Assembly (NCBI RefSeq): GCF_001651035.1
Contig: NZ_LXRG01000233.1
Span: forward strand, 1 to 64,000
DNA length: 64,000 nt
DNA from: Halomonas sp. ALS9
GTDB lineage: Bacteria; Pseudomonadota; Gammaproteobacteria; Pseudomonadales; Halomonadaceae
Reading direction: 5' to 3'
This document shows positions 44,273-53,142 of this stretch, one piece after another (position 1 is the stretch's first letter; every line of letters begins with the position of its first letter). The notes beneath the pieces are model-generated. The model ran no database searches, had not been told where the DNA came from, and was given only the letters and a program-made list of their open reading frames with translations. The position numbers and the translations under genes are program-made.

Positions 44273-44335
44273 CTCACACCTCAACACTCACACCTCAACA
44301 CTCACACCTCAACACTCACACCTCACCACTCACCT
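44273..44335 (+). repeat. Seven-base repeat tract (CTCACAC/CTCAACA)
   Basis: Nine 7-base units, alternating CTCACAC and CTCAACA then CTCACCA and CTCACCT, start 8 bases after the hybrid repeat and reach the end of the SLC13 permease gene on the minus strand. Confidence 0.92.
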
Positions 44336-46061
44336 AAAACGGAAACACCAGCGGTGTAATCAGCAGTACCGCCGCTGAATAGGTTAGGCTGACTGGCAAA
44401 CCGATCTTTAAAAAGTCGGTGATGCGGTAGCGCCCTGGTGAATAGACCATCAGGTGGGTCTGGTAGCCAAACGGGATTAGAAAGCAGGCGCTGGCGCCGT
44501 AGGCTACGGCCATGACAAACGGCAGCGGGTCGGCGCCAAAGGCGTTGGCAGTGCTCCAGGCGACTGGAAAGGCGAGTGCGGCAGCGGCGTTGTTGGTTAC
44601 GGTTTCCGTGAGTAGCAGCGTCAGTAAGTAGCAGCCAATGAAAGCAGCATAGATACCGTAGCCGCTGAACAGCCCCTGCATACCGCTTGCTAGCAAGCCC
44701 GCCGCGCCTGAGTTTTCCAGCGCTTGGGCAATCGCTAACGCCGATCCAATAATCAGCCATAGCTCGAACGGGAAACGGCGGCGCAGCTCCGCCAAGCTGA
44801 TCACTTTCATCAGCAGTAGCCCGCCCAGCAGTATCAGCAGCCCGTGGAACAGTGGCAGCAGATTGGTGGTGGCTAGGGCGATCACCGCTGCAAAGCCGCC
44901 CACGGTGAATAGACTCTCTTTATAACTCAATTGAGGCCGGGTGAAACTGCCGCTGAGTAAGTGGAAGTTGCGGTCTAGGTTGCGGTGTTGCCGGAAATCA
45001 GCGCTTACTGCTAACAGCAAACAGTCCCCCACGCGAAGCGGGATTTTCCCCAGTTGCCCCTCCAAACGTTTTTCTCCCCGCCGTATACCCACCACCCCCG
45101 CACTGAACATGCTGCGAAAATCCACATCCTGCAGGGTTTTACCTGAAAGCTCTGATTCGTGGGAAATCACCACCTCTACCAGATTCGTCGCCAGCAGATT
45201 ATCGGCCTGATGGCCGAATAGCTGCAGCCCTGGAAAACGCTGCAGCGCCTGCACCTTGCCGACTTCTCCCGTGAACACCAGGGTGTCATTGGCAAGCAGC
45301 TGTTCGTCTGGCGCCACGGGGCTAATCAGTCGACCTTTGCGCTCTATTTCCAACAAGTAGAGCCCCTCCAGGCTGCGCAGGCCGTTCTCTTCGATGGTTT
45401 TGCCGATCATCGGCGAGTCGGGTTCCAGGTCGGCCGCTAGAAAGTAGGAGAGCTTTTCGCTGGTGTCTTCGAGCTGGTGGTGTGGAAGGGCATTAGCGCG
45501 CCACATTAGAACGCATAAGGTCACCAGCGCCACGGGAATGCCCACTAGGCTGAACTGGAACATGCCCAGCTCGCTGCCGCTGGCGCTTAAGTTAAACGAG
45601 TTCACCACCAAGTTGGTGGACGTACCCACCAGGGTGGTAATGCCACCCAGGATGGAGGCGTAAGAGAGCGGGATTAGTAGCCGTGAGGGCGCGATACGCT
45701 GCTGGCGCGAAATAGCCCCGAGAAATGCAGCCACCACGGCGGTGTTATTTAAAAAGGCGGAAAGCACCGCCGTGCTGCCCATTAGTCGTGCCGTTGCCAG
45801 CCGGGGGTGGCCTTTTAATAAGTGGCGCGATAGCCAGTCCAGCAGAGGCGAGCGTTCTAGCGCTAGCGATACCAGCAGCAAGAGCAGCAGCGTGGCGAGT
45901 GCTGGGTTGGTGTATTGGGTGAGTAGGGTGGCGGTGTCGACAAACCCTAGTAGCAAAAAAATGGCGGCTAACGTAACAAACGCAATGGCGGGCTTTACGC
46001 GCCCACTGATTAACAGTGCTAATAAAATCGTAATAGAAAACAGAACGGCCCAGGGGGTCAT
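44334..46061 (-). CDS. SLC13/DASS-family permease with RCK_C (TrkA-C) domains
   Basis: A 575-residue membrane protein with N-terminal and C-terminal blocks of membrane segments flanking two soluble TrkA-C/RCK_C domains (about 200-370, e.g. ISPVAPDEQLLANDTLVFTGEVGKVQAL). Motifs FLNNTAVVAAF and VGTSTNLVVN mark the anion-sodium site of the SLC13 family; the second site is in ETVTNNAAAALAFPVAW. This architecture is often annotated as sulfate permease. Divergent from the cysD region, which supports sulfate as substrate, though other anions remain possible. Confidence 0.83.
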   Translation of the reverse strand: MTPWAVLFSITILLALLISGRVKPAIAFVTLAAIFLLLGFVDTATLLTQYTNPALATLLLLLLVSLALERSPLLDWLSRHLLKGHPRLATARLMGSTAVLSAFLNNTAVVAAFLGAISRQQRIAPSRLLIPLSYASILGGITTLVGTSTNLVVNSFNLSASGSELGMFQFSLVGIPVALVTLCVLMWRANALPHHQLEDTSEKLSYFLAADLEPDSPMIGKTIEENGLRSLEGLYLLEIERKGRLISPVAPDEQLLANDTLVFTGEVGKVQALQRFPGLQLFGHQADNLLATNLVEVVISHESELSGKTLQDVDFRSMFSAGVVGIRRGEKRLEGQLGKIPLRVGDCLLLAVSADFRQHRNLDRNFHLLSGSFTRPQLSYKESLFTVGGFAAVIALATTNLLPLFHGLLILLGGLLLMKVISLAELRRRFPFELWLIIGSALAIAQALENSGAAGLLASGMQGLFSGYGIYAAFIGCYLLTLLLTETVTNNAAAALAFPVAWSTANAFGADPLPFVMAVAYGASACFLIPFGYQTHLMVYSPGRYRITDFLKIGLPVSLTYSAAVLLITPLVFPF

Positions 46062-46201
46062 GGTGGGTCCTTAAAATGCGTTAACTTCATGGTTCACTTG
46101 CTGGATTTTACGCAGGCTTTTATGATGGTGTCTAATGAATGACGATTTTTGACGCTTTGATTCTTTAAAAGCGTATTTAATACAGGTGGTTAGCGTTAAT
46201 A

Positions 46202-46987
46202 TTGAGCATTAAACATTTATCGCCTGAAAGGCTCAATGAGCGCCGTATGCAAGCTGTGAAGCTTCGTTTGGATGGGTTGACGGTGCCATTGGTCAGCCAG
46301 CAAACCGGGCTTTCTGCCCCTACCATCTCGGCTGCCTGGAAGGCGTTTCGTGAAGGGGGCTGGGCGGCAGTGCCGGTTCGGCCCCGTGGCCGTTTAAAAG
46401 GGCAGGCCAACGTGCTTGATAGCGCTATTCAACAGTGGCTTTGGGAGGCGCTGTATACCCAGCCCCCTGCGGGAAAACCTGGCTGGAGCAGCGCTGACTT
46501 GGCTGCTTTTTTACGCGATGAACACGGCGTCGAGTTGACCCAGCGTGGCATTGAACATTGGTGGGAAAACCAAGGTCTGAAACATGAGCCATGGCCGTTA
46601 AGCACCTTGGCTAAGCAGCGCTCCCAGCGGGGCCGGTGGTATCGGCAGGCGGTGGCGCCACAGTTTGATAGGTTAGGAGGGGCCGACCAGCGTTGGCAGG
46701 GTGGTGTGCGCCGAGTGGCGCATCCACAGGGTTCGGTTTATCAGCTCTATTTGCATGGCCTGCGTGGACGGTTGTGGATGCGCTGTTTTAAGCGCCCGCC
46801 TTTGGCAGATGATTATCTAGCCGTTATGCAGACACTGATTGGCAAGAGTGAAGAAAATAAAGGGCCAATCGCCTTGGTATTTCATGGCGCTTGGTTGTCA
46901 GCCAGCCCGGAAGTAACGGCTTGGCTGACGCAACAAACGATGTTTTGGTTAGTGCCGGTACCTGCCGATATGGGCTTGGCTTCCTAG
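46202..46987 (+). CDS. HTH protein related to IS630-type transposases, upstream of cysD
   Basis: A 261-residue protein. The first 130 residues are the double helix-turn-helix of IS630/Tc1-type transposases (RRMQAVKLRLDGLTVPLVSQQTGLSAPTISAAWKAF, then a winged second helix-turn-helix LRDEHGVELTQRGIEHWW). The rest resembles a degenerate DDE fold (ALVFHGAWLSASPEVTAWL) without a clear catalytic triad. The start is TTG 46202, with ATG 46247 possible. No inverted repeats flank it. Its place 39 bases before cysD suggests a domesticated regulator or a neutral remnant. Confidence 0.65.
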   Translation: MSIKHLSPERLNERRMQAVKLRLDGLTVPLVSQQTGLSAPTISAAWKAFREGGWAAVPVRPRGRLKGQANVLDSAIQQWLWEALYTQPPAGKPGWSSADLAAFLRDEHGVELTQRGIEHWWENQGLKHEPWPLSTLAKQRSQRGRWYRQAVAPQFDRLGGADQRWQGGVRRVAHPQGSVYQLYLHGLRGRLWMRCFKRPPLADDYLAVMQTLIGKSEENKGPIALVFHGAWLSASPEVTAWLTQQTMFWLVPVPADMGLAS

Positions 46988-47026
46988 CACTTGAGAGCAT
47001 ATTTTTTCACACAATTGTTGGGATAG

Positions 47027-47932
47027 ATGATGACATCACTCACCCATTTACAGCGACTGGAAGCGGAAAGCATTCAGATCATGCGCGAAGTGGTTGCCGA
47101 GACTGAAAACCCGGTAATGCTTTACTCCGTTGGTAAAGACTCCGCGGTCATGCTGCACCTGGCCCGCAAGGCCTTTGCGCCTTCGCCGCCGCCGTTCCCG
47201 CTGTTGCACGTTGATACCCGCTGGAAGTTCCGGGCCATGTATGAATTCCGCGACAATATGGCGGATGAGATTGGTATGGATCTGCTGGTGCACATCAACC
47301 CGGAAGGGGTTGAGAAAGATATCAATCCGTTTACCCATGGCTCGGCTATCCATACCGACATCATGAAAACCGAAGGCTTGAAGCAGGCGCTGGATAAGTA
47401 CGGCTTTGATGCAGCTTTCGGTGGCGCCCGGCGGGATGAAGAGAAATCACGCGCTAAAGAGCGTATTTTCTCGTTCCGCACCGCACAGCACCGCTGGGAT
47501 CCGAAAAACCAGCGCCCCGAGCTATGGAAGCTGTATAACACGCGTAAAAATGGCAAAGAGTCGATTCGTGTGTTTCCGATCTCCAACTGGACCGAGTTGG
47601 ATATCTGGCAGTACATTTACCTGCAGAATATTCCCATTGTTCCGCTTTACTATGCCGCCGAACGGCCAGTGGTTGAGCGCGATGGCGCGCTAATTATGGT
47701 CGATGACGAGCGCATGCCGCTAGAGCCGGGTGAAGTACCCATGATGCGCAAAGTACGCTTTCGTACCCTCGGCTGTTACCCGCTAACTGGCGCAGTTGAA
47801 TCAGAAGCGGACACCTTGCCTGCCATTATTCAAGAAATGCTGCTGACCAAAACATCGGAACGCCAGGGTCGAGTGATTGATAGCGATAGCGCGGCCTCCA
47901 TGGAGAAGAAGAAGCAAGAGGGGTATTTTTAA
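47027..47932 (+). CDS. cysD: Sulfate adenylyltransferase subunit 2 CysD
   Basis: Catalytic subunit of ATP sulfurylase (APS formation). PP-loop motif VMLYSVGKDSAVMLHLARKAF, LLHVDTRWKFRAMYEFRD, FGGARRDEEKSRAKERIFSFR and RFRTLGCYPLTGAVES are typical. 301 residues. The stop overlaps the cysNC start by one base, so the two subunits are coupled. Confidence 0.96.
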   Translation: MMTSLTHLQRLEAESIQIMREVVAETENPVMLYSVGKDSAVMLHLARKAFAPSPPPFPLLHVDTRWKFRAMYEFRDNMADEIGMDLLVHINPEGVEKDINPFTHGSAIHTDIMKTEGLKQALDKYGFDAAFGGARRDEEKSRAKERIFSFRTAQHRWDPKNQRPELWKLYNTRKNGKESIRVFPISNWTELDIWQYIYLQNIPIVPLYYAAERPVVERDGALIMVDDERMPLEPGEVPMMRKVRFRTLGCYPLTGAVESEADTLPAIIQEMLLTKTSERQGRVIDSDSAASMEKKKQEGYF

Positions 47933-49836
47933 TGTCTCACTCATCTGACCTGATTGCTGAGGATATCGAAGGCTACCTGAAAGCCCACGAGCACAAGGGC
48001 TTGCTGCGCTTTATTACCTGCGGCAGCGTCGACGACGGTAAAAGTACTCTGATTGGCCGCTTGTTGTTTGAGTCCAAGTTATTGTTTGAAGACCAACTGG
48101 CCGCGATAGAAGCGGACTCGAAAAAATACGGCACCCAGGGCGGCGAGATGGATTTTGCGCTGCTGGTGGATGGTTTGGCCGCCGAGCGGGAGCAGGGCAT
48201 TACCATTGATGTGGCGTATCGGTTCTTCTCGACCGAGAAGCGCAAGTTTATCGTAGCGGATACCCCAGGGCACGAGCAGTACACCCGCAACATGGTGACT
48301 GGGGCTTCCACCGCTGATGCGGCTATTTTGATGGTCGATGCGCGCCACGGTATTTTGACCCAAACCCGTCGCCATAGCTTTTTGATGTCGTTGATGGGTA
48401 TGCGCCACTTAGTGGTGGCGATTAACAAGATGGACTTGGTCGACTACTCCAAAGCACGTTTTGACCAGATTGTTGAGGAGTACCGCGCTTTCGCCAAACA
48501 GCTGGGTCTGGAGAACATCACCTTCATTCCCATGTCGGCGCTGAAGGGCGACAACGTCATTGAGCACAGCGCTAAAATGCCCTGGTATCACGGCACAACG
48601 CTGCTGGGCTACCTGGAAACCGTCGAGCTGGATGCGGAACACCTTCAGCGCTCGCATTTCCGCATGCCGGTGCAGTGGGTCAATCGCCCCAACCTGGATT
48701 TCCGTGGTTTTACCGGTATGGTGTCCAGCGGTGTGGTACGCCCCGGCGACCAGATCCGCGTTCAGCCTTCCGGTAACACTAGCACTGTCTCGCGGATTTA
48801 TACTCTAGATGGCGACTTGGAAGAGGCCGTTGCCGGTCAGTCGATTACGCTGCTGCTAGACGATGAAATCGACATCTCCCGTGGCGATGTGATTTCCGGC
48901 GTTGACCAGCCAGCTCACACCGCCGACCAGTTCGAAACCACCCTGGTGTGGATGCACGAAGCGCCGCTGTTACCGGGCCGCCCTTACTTGATGAAGCTGG
49001 GCACCCAAACGGTTTCGGCGACCGTCACGGATATCAAATACCAGGTCAATGTAAATACCCTGGAACACACTGCGAGCAAGCAGCTTGATCTGAACGGTAT
49101 TGGTATTTGTACCCTAAGCCTTAACCGTGCCGTTGCCTTCGATGCCTATAAAGACAACCACGATACCGGTGGCTTTATCCTCATCGACCGTATGACCAAC
49201 AATACGGTTGGTGCAGGCATGCTGCACTTCGCCTTGCGGCGCAGTCAGAATATCCATATGCAGCATGTGGATATTGATAAGCAGGCGCGTGCATTGGCAA
49301 AAAGCCAGAAGCCCGCGGTACTTTGGTTTACCGGACTTTCCGGGGCGGGTAAATCGACCATCGCTAACCTGGTCGAGAAAAAGCTCTTCGCCCACGGCCA
49401 GCATACCTATTTGCTGGATGGCGATAACGTGCGCCACGGTTTGAATCGTGATTTGGGCTTTACCGACGCTGACCGGGTGGAAAACGTTCGCCGGGTGGCG
49501 GAAACCGCCAAGCTGATGGTGGATGCCGGGCTGATTGTGATGTCGGCGTTTATCTCGCCTTTCCGCAGTGAGCGCCAGTTGGCGCGGGATCTGTTGGAAG
49601 CGGGCGAGTTCATCGAGATTTTTGTCGATGCACCGCTGGATGTCGTAGAGGCGCGTGACCCGAAGGGCCTCTACAAAAAGGCCCGCCGTGGGGAGCTGAA
49701 AAACTTTACTGGCATTGACTCTACCTATGAAGCCCCCGAAGCGCCGGATGTTCATTTGAAAACATCCGAAATGGACGCAGAAGAAGCAGCTGACGCCGTG
49801 ATCGCAGCACTACGTGAACGCGGAATGATTAGCTGA
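47932..49836 (+). CDS. cysNC: Bifunctional sulfate adenylyltransferase subunit 1 / APS kinase CysNC
   Basis: The N-terminal 450 residues are the EF-Tu-like GTPase CysN: GSVDDGKSTLIGRLL (G1), DTPGHEQYTRNM (G3), NKMDLVDYS (G4). The C-terminal 180 residues are APS kinase CysC: FTGLSGAGKSTIANLVEK and DGDNVRHGLNRDLGF, with DPKGLYKKARRGE. It therefore makes PAPS directly from the APS formed with CysD. 634 residues, the usual length for this fusion. A strong terminator follows eight bases downstream. Confidence 0.96.
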   Translation: MSHSSDLIAEDIEGYLKAHEHKGLLRFITCGSVDDGKSTLIGRLLFESKLLFEDQLAAIEADSKKYGTQGGEMDFALLVDGLAAEREQGITIDVAYRFFSTEKRKFIVADTPGHEQYTRNMVTGASTADAAILMVDARHGILTQTRRHSFLMSLMGMRHLVVAINKMDLVDYSKARFDQIVEEYRAFAKQLGLENITFIPMSALKGDNVIEHSAKMPWYHGTTLLGYLETVELDAEHLQRSHFRMPVQWVNRPNLDFRGFTGMVSSGVVRPGDQIRVQPSGNTSTVSRIYTLDGDLEEAVAGQSITLLLDDEIDISRGDVISGVDQPAHTADQFETTLVWMHEAPLLPGRPYLMKLGTQTVSATVTDIKYQVNVNTLEHTASKQLDLNGIGICTLSLNRAVAFDAYKDNHDTGGFILIDRMTNNTVGAGMLHFALRRSQNIHMQHVDIDKQARALAKSQKPAVLWFTGLSGAGKSTIANLVEKKLFAHGQHTYLLDGDNVRHGLNRDLGFTDADRVENVRRVAETAKLMVDAGLIVMSAFISPFRSERQLARDLLEAGEFIEIFVDAPLDVVEARDPKGLYKKARRGELKNFTGIDSTYEAPEAPDVHLKTSEMDAEEAADAVIAALRERGMIS

Positions 49837-49848
49837 TTTGAGTGCTCT

Positions 49849-49895
49849 AGCTGTCAGGTGGTGGCGAAGTTGGCCGCTACTTGGCAGCTTTTTTT
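49849..49895 (+). terminator. Rho-independent terminator after cysNC
   Basis: A 17-base-pair stem (AGCTGTCAGGTGGTGGC / GCCGCTACTTGGCAGCT, four G-T pairs) with a 7-base loop is followed by six or more T residues. It lies between cysNC and cysQ, so cysQ is probably reached only by readthrough or from its own promoter. Confidence 0.9.
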
Positions 49896-49912
49896 ATGCA
49901 AGGAATAAAGCT

Positions 49913-50701
49913 ATGTCTGCTAACCCAATGACTGTTATTGATCAAGCCCTGTTGGATGCCGTTGAAGGTATCGCTCGTGAAGCGGGCGATGCCATTATGA
50001 GCGTTTACGCTCGCGAGTTCAGCGTGGAAGAGAAAGAGGATAAAAGCCCGCTGACCGAAGCGGATAAAGCGGCACACAACGTTATTGTGCGCGGTCTGCA
50101 GGCGCTACCAGTGCAGATCCCCATCCTTTCTGAAGAGGATATTGAAGGTTTTGCCGGTGCTGATGTTGAAGGCCGCTACTGGTTGGTCGACCCGTTGGAT
50201 GGCACCAAAGAGTTCATTAAGCGCAACGGTGAGTTCACTGTCAATATTGCTCTGATTGAAAACGGTAAGCCGGTGCTTGGCGTGGTAACTGCCCCGGCGC
50301 TTGACGTTGGCTACGTGGCCGCACAAGGGCTGGGCGCGTTTAAGGTGGAAGCCGATGGAAGCCGCAAAGCTATTGCCGTGGCAGGTAAGCCAAAAGAGGG
50401 TGTCACTTGGCGAGTAGTGGGAAGCCGTTCGCACCCGAGCCCTGATTTGGCCGCGTGGCTGGAACAGCTGGGTGAGCACACCATGCTACCTATGGGCAGT
50501 TCGTTAAAGCTTTGCATCATTGCCGAAGGTTTTGCCGATGCTTACCCTCGTTTAGGCCCCACCTGCTTGTGGGATACCGGTGCCGCCCACGCGGTAGTGC
50601 TTGAAGCAGGCGGCCGGGTAGAAACCCTGGAAGGCACCCCGCTTAGCTACGCCACCCCCAGTGAAAAGCTTAACCCCTATTTTGTGGTGTGGGGGTGCTA
50701 G
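49913..50701 (+). CDS. cysQ: 3'(2'),5'-bisphosphate nucleotidase CysQ
   Basis: Inositol-monophosphatase-fold enzyme that hydrolyses PAP (the by-product of sulfotransfer) to AMP. Metal-binding EED near LSEEDIEG, DPLDGTKEFIKRNGEFTVNIALIE and CLWDTGAAHAVVLEAGG are present. ATG 49913 has AAGGAA about 8 bases upstream; the longer frame from 49838 runs through the terminator hairpin and is unlikely. 262 residues, slightly longer than E. coli CysQ. Confidence 0.94.
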   Translation: MSANPMTVIDQALLDAVEGIAREAGDAIMSVYAREFSVEEKEDKSPLTEADKAAHNVIVRGLQALPVQIPILSEEDIEGFAGADVEGRYWLVDPLDGTKEFIKRNGEFTVNIALIENGKPVLGVVTAPALDVGYVAAQGLGAFKVEADGSRKAIAVAGKPKEGVTWRVVGSRSHPSPDLAAWLEQLGEHTMLPMGSSLKLCIIAEGFADAYPRLGPTCLWDTGAAHAVVLEAGGRVETLEGTPLSYATPSEKLNPYFVVWGC

Positions 50702-50833
50702 GTTCAGTGCGGCCGACGCTGCCATTGCGGGTTCGCCGCCAGTAAAGGGACGCTAGTATCGCTTTTGTATCGATCATAAAACCTAAACTGATGCTATGTT
50801 TGAAGTCGGGCGGGGCTTAATAACAAAGGGAAA

Positions 50834-51340
50834 ATGGGAATGGTACAAAAAATAATGGTACAAAAAATAAAGCTAACCACTATTTTGACCGCTACGGCTC
50901 TTGCTCTGCTGTTATCTTCCTCTGCTTTGGCGGAGGAAGTGTTTAGCGAGACAGCAACCGGTATGGTAAATGCCGCTGTTCAAGCGATCTGCGATGGTGA
51001 TAAAGACAGACACCTTGCAATGCATCAACGGAAAATTGAACCCGATCCATATTATGACGAAAAGTTTTCTGCCTTCCATGAGGCATGTAAAGAGAACGGC
51101 ATCACGGATATTGAAATAATAACCGAGCTTGATGATGCATTAATGCAAGAGCAAAAGCGTCGCTTTCATATTGATGCAAACATTCTTATGGGAGACGGGG
51201 CATTGTACGCAACCACGTTTCGAGTGGTTTGGGGTGCATTCGGGGCCCCTGCGGGCAGTAATCCTGTTGAGGCGTGGAGGTTGGGTGGCCTTAGTAGAGT
51301 AGAAGTACCCATCCTTAGAGACGTCCAGGCTGGGGATTAG
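50834..51340 (+). CDS. Small secreted protein of unknown function
   Basis: A 168-residue protein with a signal peptide (TTILTATALALLLSSSALAEE, cleavage after ALA). The mature part has two Cys residues (AICDGD, HEACKENG) that may form a disulfide. No family is recognised. The first 11 codons contain an exact 15-base duplication (ATGGTACAAAAAATA twice), so MVQKI is repeated and three start codons are available (50834, 50840, 50855). No ribosome-site preference is clear between them. Confidence 0.65.
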   Translation: MGMVQKIMVQKIKLTTILTATALALLLSSSALAEEVFSETATGMVNAAVQAICDGDKDRHLAMHQRKIEPDPYYDEKFSAFHEACKENGITDIEIITELDDALMQEQKRRFHIDANILMGDGALYATTFRVVWGAFGAPAGSNPVEAWRLGGLSRVEVPILRDVQAGD

Positions 51341-51402
51341 TTTTAATTTAAGGTCGTTACCGCCGTTCCTTGATTGCCATTAATTTTTTTCGAGCACAAA
51401 GC

Positions 51403-52558
51403 TACGGTATGTGCTCGAAGTTGAACCTTTGGATTTTCGTAGCGCGGTGTAAGCGTCAGCGCACCCGCGGGAGCAGCGCGCAGCGGTGCCGGGTTTGATT
51501 CGTTGGGCATTGTTAGTTGGGTGCCCCAGGGCGTCGTTCCGCCGCCATTCGCGGGTGCCTCATTCGCTCGTGCCTCGCGAGATTCGTTACCACGCGCTAC
51601 GGTACGTGCTCGAAGTTGAACCTTTGGATTTTCGTAGCGCGGTGTAAGCGTCAGCGCACCCGCGGGAGCAGCGCGCAGCGGTGCCGGGGTTGGTTCCGTG
51701 CCCTTGGGCGTCGTTCCGCCGCCTCCCGCGGGTGCCTCATACGCTCGTGCCTCGCGAGATTCGTTACCACGCGCTACGGTACGTGCTCGAAGCTGAACCC
51801 TTGGATTTTCGTAGCGCGGCGTAAGCGTCAGCGCACCCGCGGGAGCAGCGCGCAGCGGTGCCGGGTTTGATTCGTTGGGCATTGTTAGTTGGGTGCCCCA
51901 GGGCGTCGTTCCGCCGCCATTCGCGGGTGCCTCATTCGCTCGTGCCTCGCGAGATTCGTTACCACGCGCTACGGTACGTGCTCGAAGCTGAACCTTTGGA
52001 TTTTCGTAGCGCGGCGTAAGCGTCAGCGCACCCGAGGGAGCAGCGCGGAGCGTTGCCGGGGTTGGCTTGTGTGGGCAGTGTTGGTAGGTTGCCCCAGGGC
52101 GTCGTTCCGCCGCCATTCGCGGGTGCCTCATACGCTCGTGCCTCGCGAGATTCGTTACCACGCGCTACGGTACGTGCAAGAGATTGATTTTGTTGGTTTT
52201 GTAGCGCGTGGTAAGCCTCAGGCGCACCCGCGGGAGCAGCGCGAAGCGGTGCTGGGGTTGATTCGTTGGGCATTGTTAGTTGGGTGCCCCAGGGCGTCGT
52301 TCCGCCGCCATTCGCGGGTGCCTCATTCGCTCGTGCCTCGCGAGATTCGTTACCACGCGCTACGGTATGTGCTCGAAGTTGAACCTTTGGATTTTCGTAG
52401 CGCGGTGTAAGCGTCAGCGCACCCGCGGGAGCAGCGCGCAGCGGTGCCGGGTTTGATTCGTTGAGCATCGTTAGTTGGGTGCCCCAGGGCGTCGTTCCGC
52501 CGCCATTCGCGGGTGCCTCATTCGCTCGTGCCTCGCGAGATTCGTTACCACGCGCTAC
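51403..52558 (+). repeat. Tandem array of six BIME-like repeats
   Basis: Six complete units at 51439-51600, 51634-51777, 51811-51972, 52006-52168, 52201-52363 and 52397-52558. Each has a class A half at the left (GTAGCGCGGTGTAAGCGTCA type) and an inverted class B half at the right (TTACCACGCGCTAC end). Linkers of 32-33 bases are nearly identical (GTGCTCGAAGTTGAACC...GGATTTTC), and one more copy of linker plus a CTACGG remnant precedes the first unit. The period is 195 bases (177 once). The fifth unit's linker and left end differ, resembling dispersed copies. No true gene lies in this 1.25-kb gap; long minus-strand frames are repeat translations. Confidence 0.95.
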
Positions 52559-52591
52559 GAAATGTGCACCCACTTGAATGCGTTTCCGCCT

Positions 52592-53113
52592 TTAGTCCCA
52601 ATTCATGTCGGCGACATCGGGTACTTGTTGGGTGCCCCAGTCGGGGGCGTACCAGCCTTTTTGTACGCATTGCCGAAAGCTTGACCATTCCCAGTCGCGG
52701 GGCGCGTTAGCCCAGCCGTGTTTGACGGGGTTGTAATGGATGTAATCCATATGCCGCTGCCAATCGTTTTCGTCGCGAATCACGTGTTCCCAGAAGCCGC
52801 GCTGCCAGGCGTTCTGGGTGCCGGGCGGAAATAAAAATTCTTGAGAGGCGTATTTTTTGATGTCCCGCCAGCGCGAGGAGTAATCGGCGTCGCCTTCGGG
52901 CAGTGTCCATAGGCAGTGGAGGTGGTCGGGGAGGAGTACAAACGCATCCATTACGAAGGGACGCTCTTCTCGAACTCTGCGAAACGCACGCCCGAGGGCT
53001 TCAATATTGAGGCGATCCGCCAGCATGGGTTGTCGTGCGTAGGTGACGACGGTAAAAAAGTAGCAGCCGCCAGGTACAAGCGCGCGTCGATAGGTTGCCA
53101 CCCTTGCCTCCAT
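52592..53113 (-). CDS. REP-associated tyrosine transposase (RAYT, TnpA-REP)
   Basis: Single-strand transposase of the Y1/HUH type in the RAYT branch. It has the HUH pair in VLLPDHLHCLW (His64, His66), C-terminal tyrosines in YIHYNPVKHGW (Tyr124, Tyr127), and the RAYT-typical N-terminus RRALVPGGCYFFTVVTY and the end DWEWSSFRQ. 173 residues, full length and apparently intact. Its 3' end is 33 bases from the six-unit repeat array. RAYTs of other bacteria act on REP hairpins preceded by GTAG, the exact end sequence of the repeats here, so this gene is the probable source of the dispersed family. Confidence 0.93.
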   Translation of the reverse strand: MEARVATYRRALVPGGCYFFTVVTYARQPMLADRLNIEALGRAFRRVREERPFVMDAFVLLPDHLHCLWTLPEGDADYSSRWRDIKKYASQEFLFPPGTQNAWQRGFWEHVIRDENDWQRHMDYIHYNPVKHGWANAPRDWEWSSFRQCVQKGWYAPDWGTQQVPDVADMNWD

Positions 53114-53142
53114 GCAGAATGATTGGGCTATAAAAACCTATC

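Noticed and set aside
46202..46987. Intact insertion sequence of the IS630 family
   Set aside because: No terminal inverted repeats or target duplication were seen and the catalytic half looks degenerate.
51439..52558. CRISPR array
   Set aside because: Units are about 160 bases, internally palindromic, with conserved rather than unique 33-base linkers, and no cas gene is nearby.
51343..52573. Long minus-strand open frames (272 and 204 codons) with repeated RTVARGNESREARA-like peptides
   Set aside because: They are translations of the repeat array; the same peptides appear wherever the repeat occurs, in both orientations, without ribosome sites.
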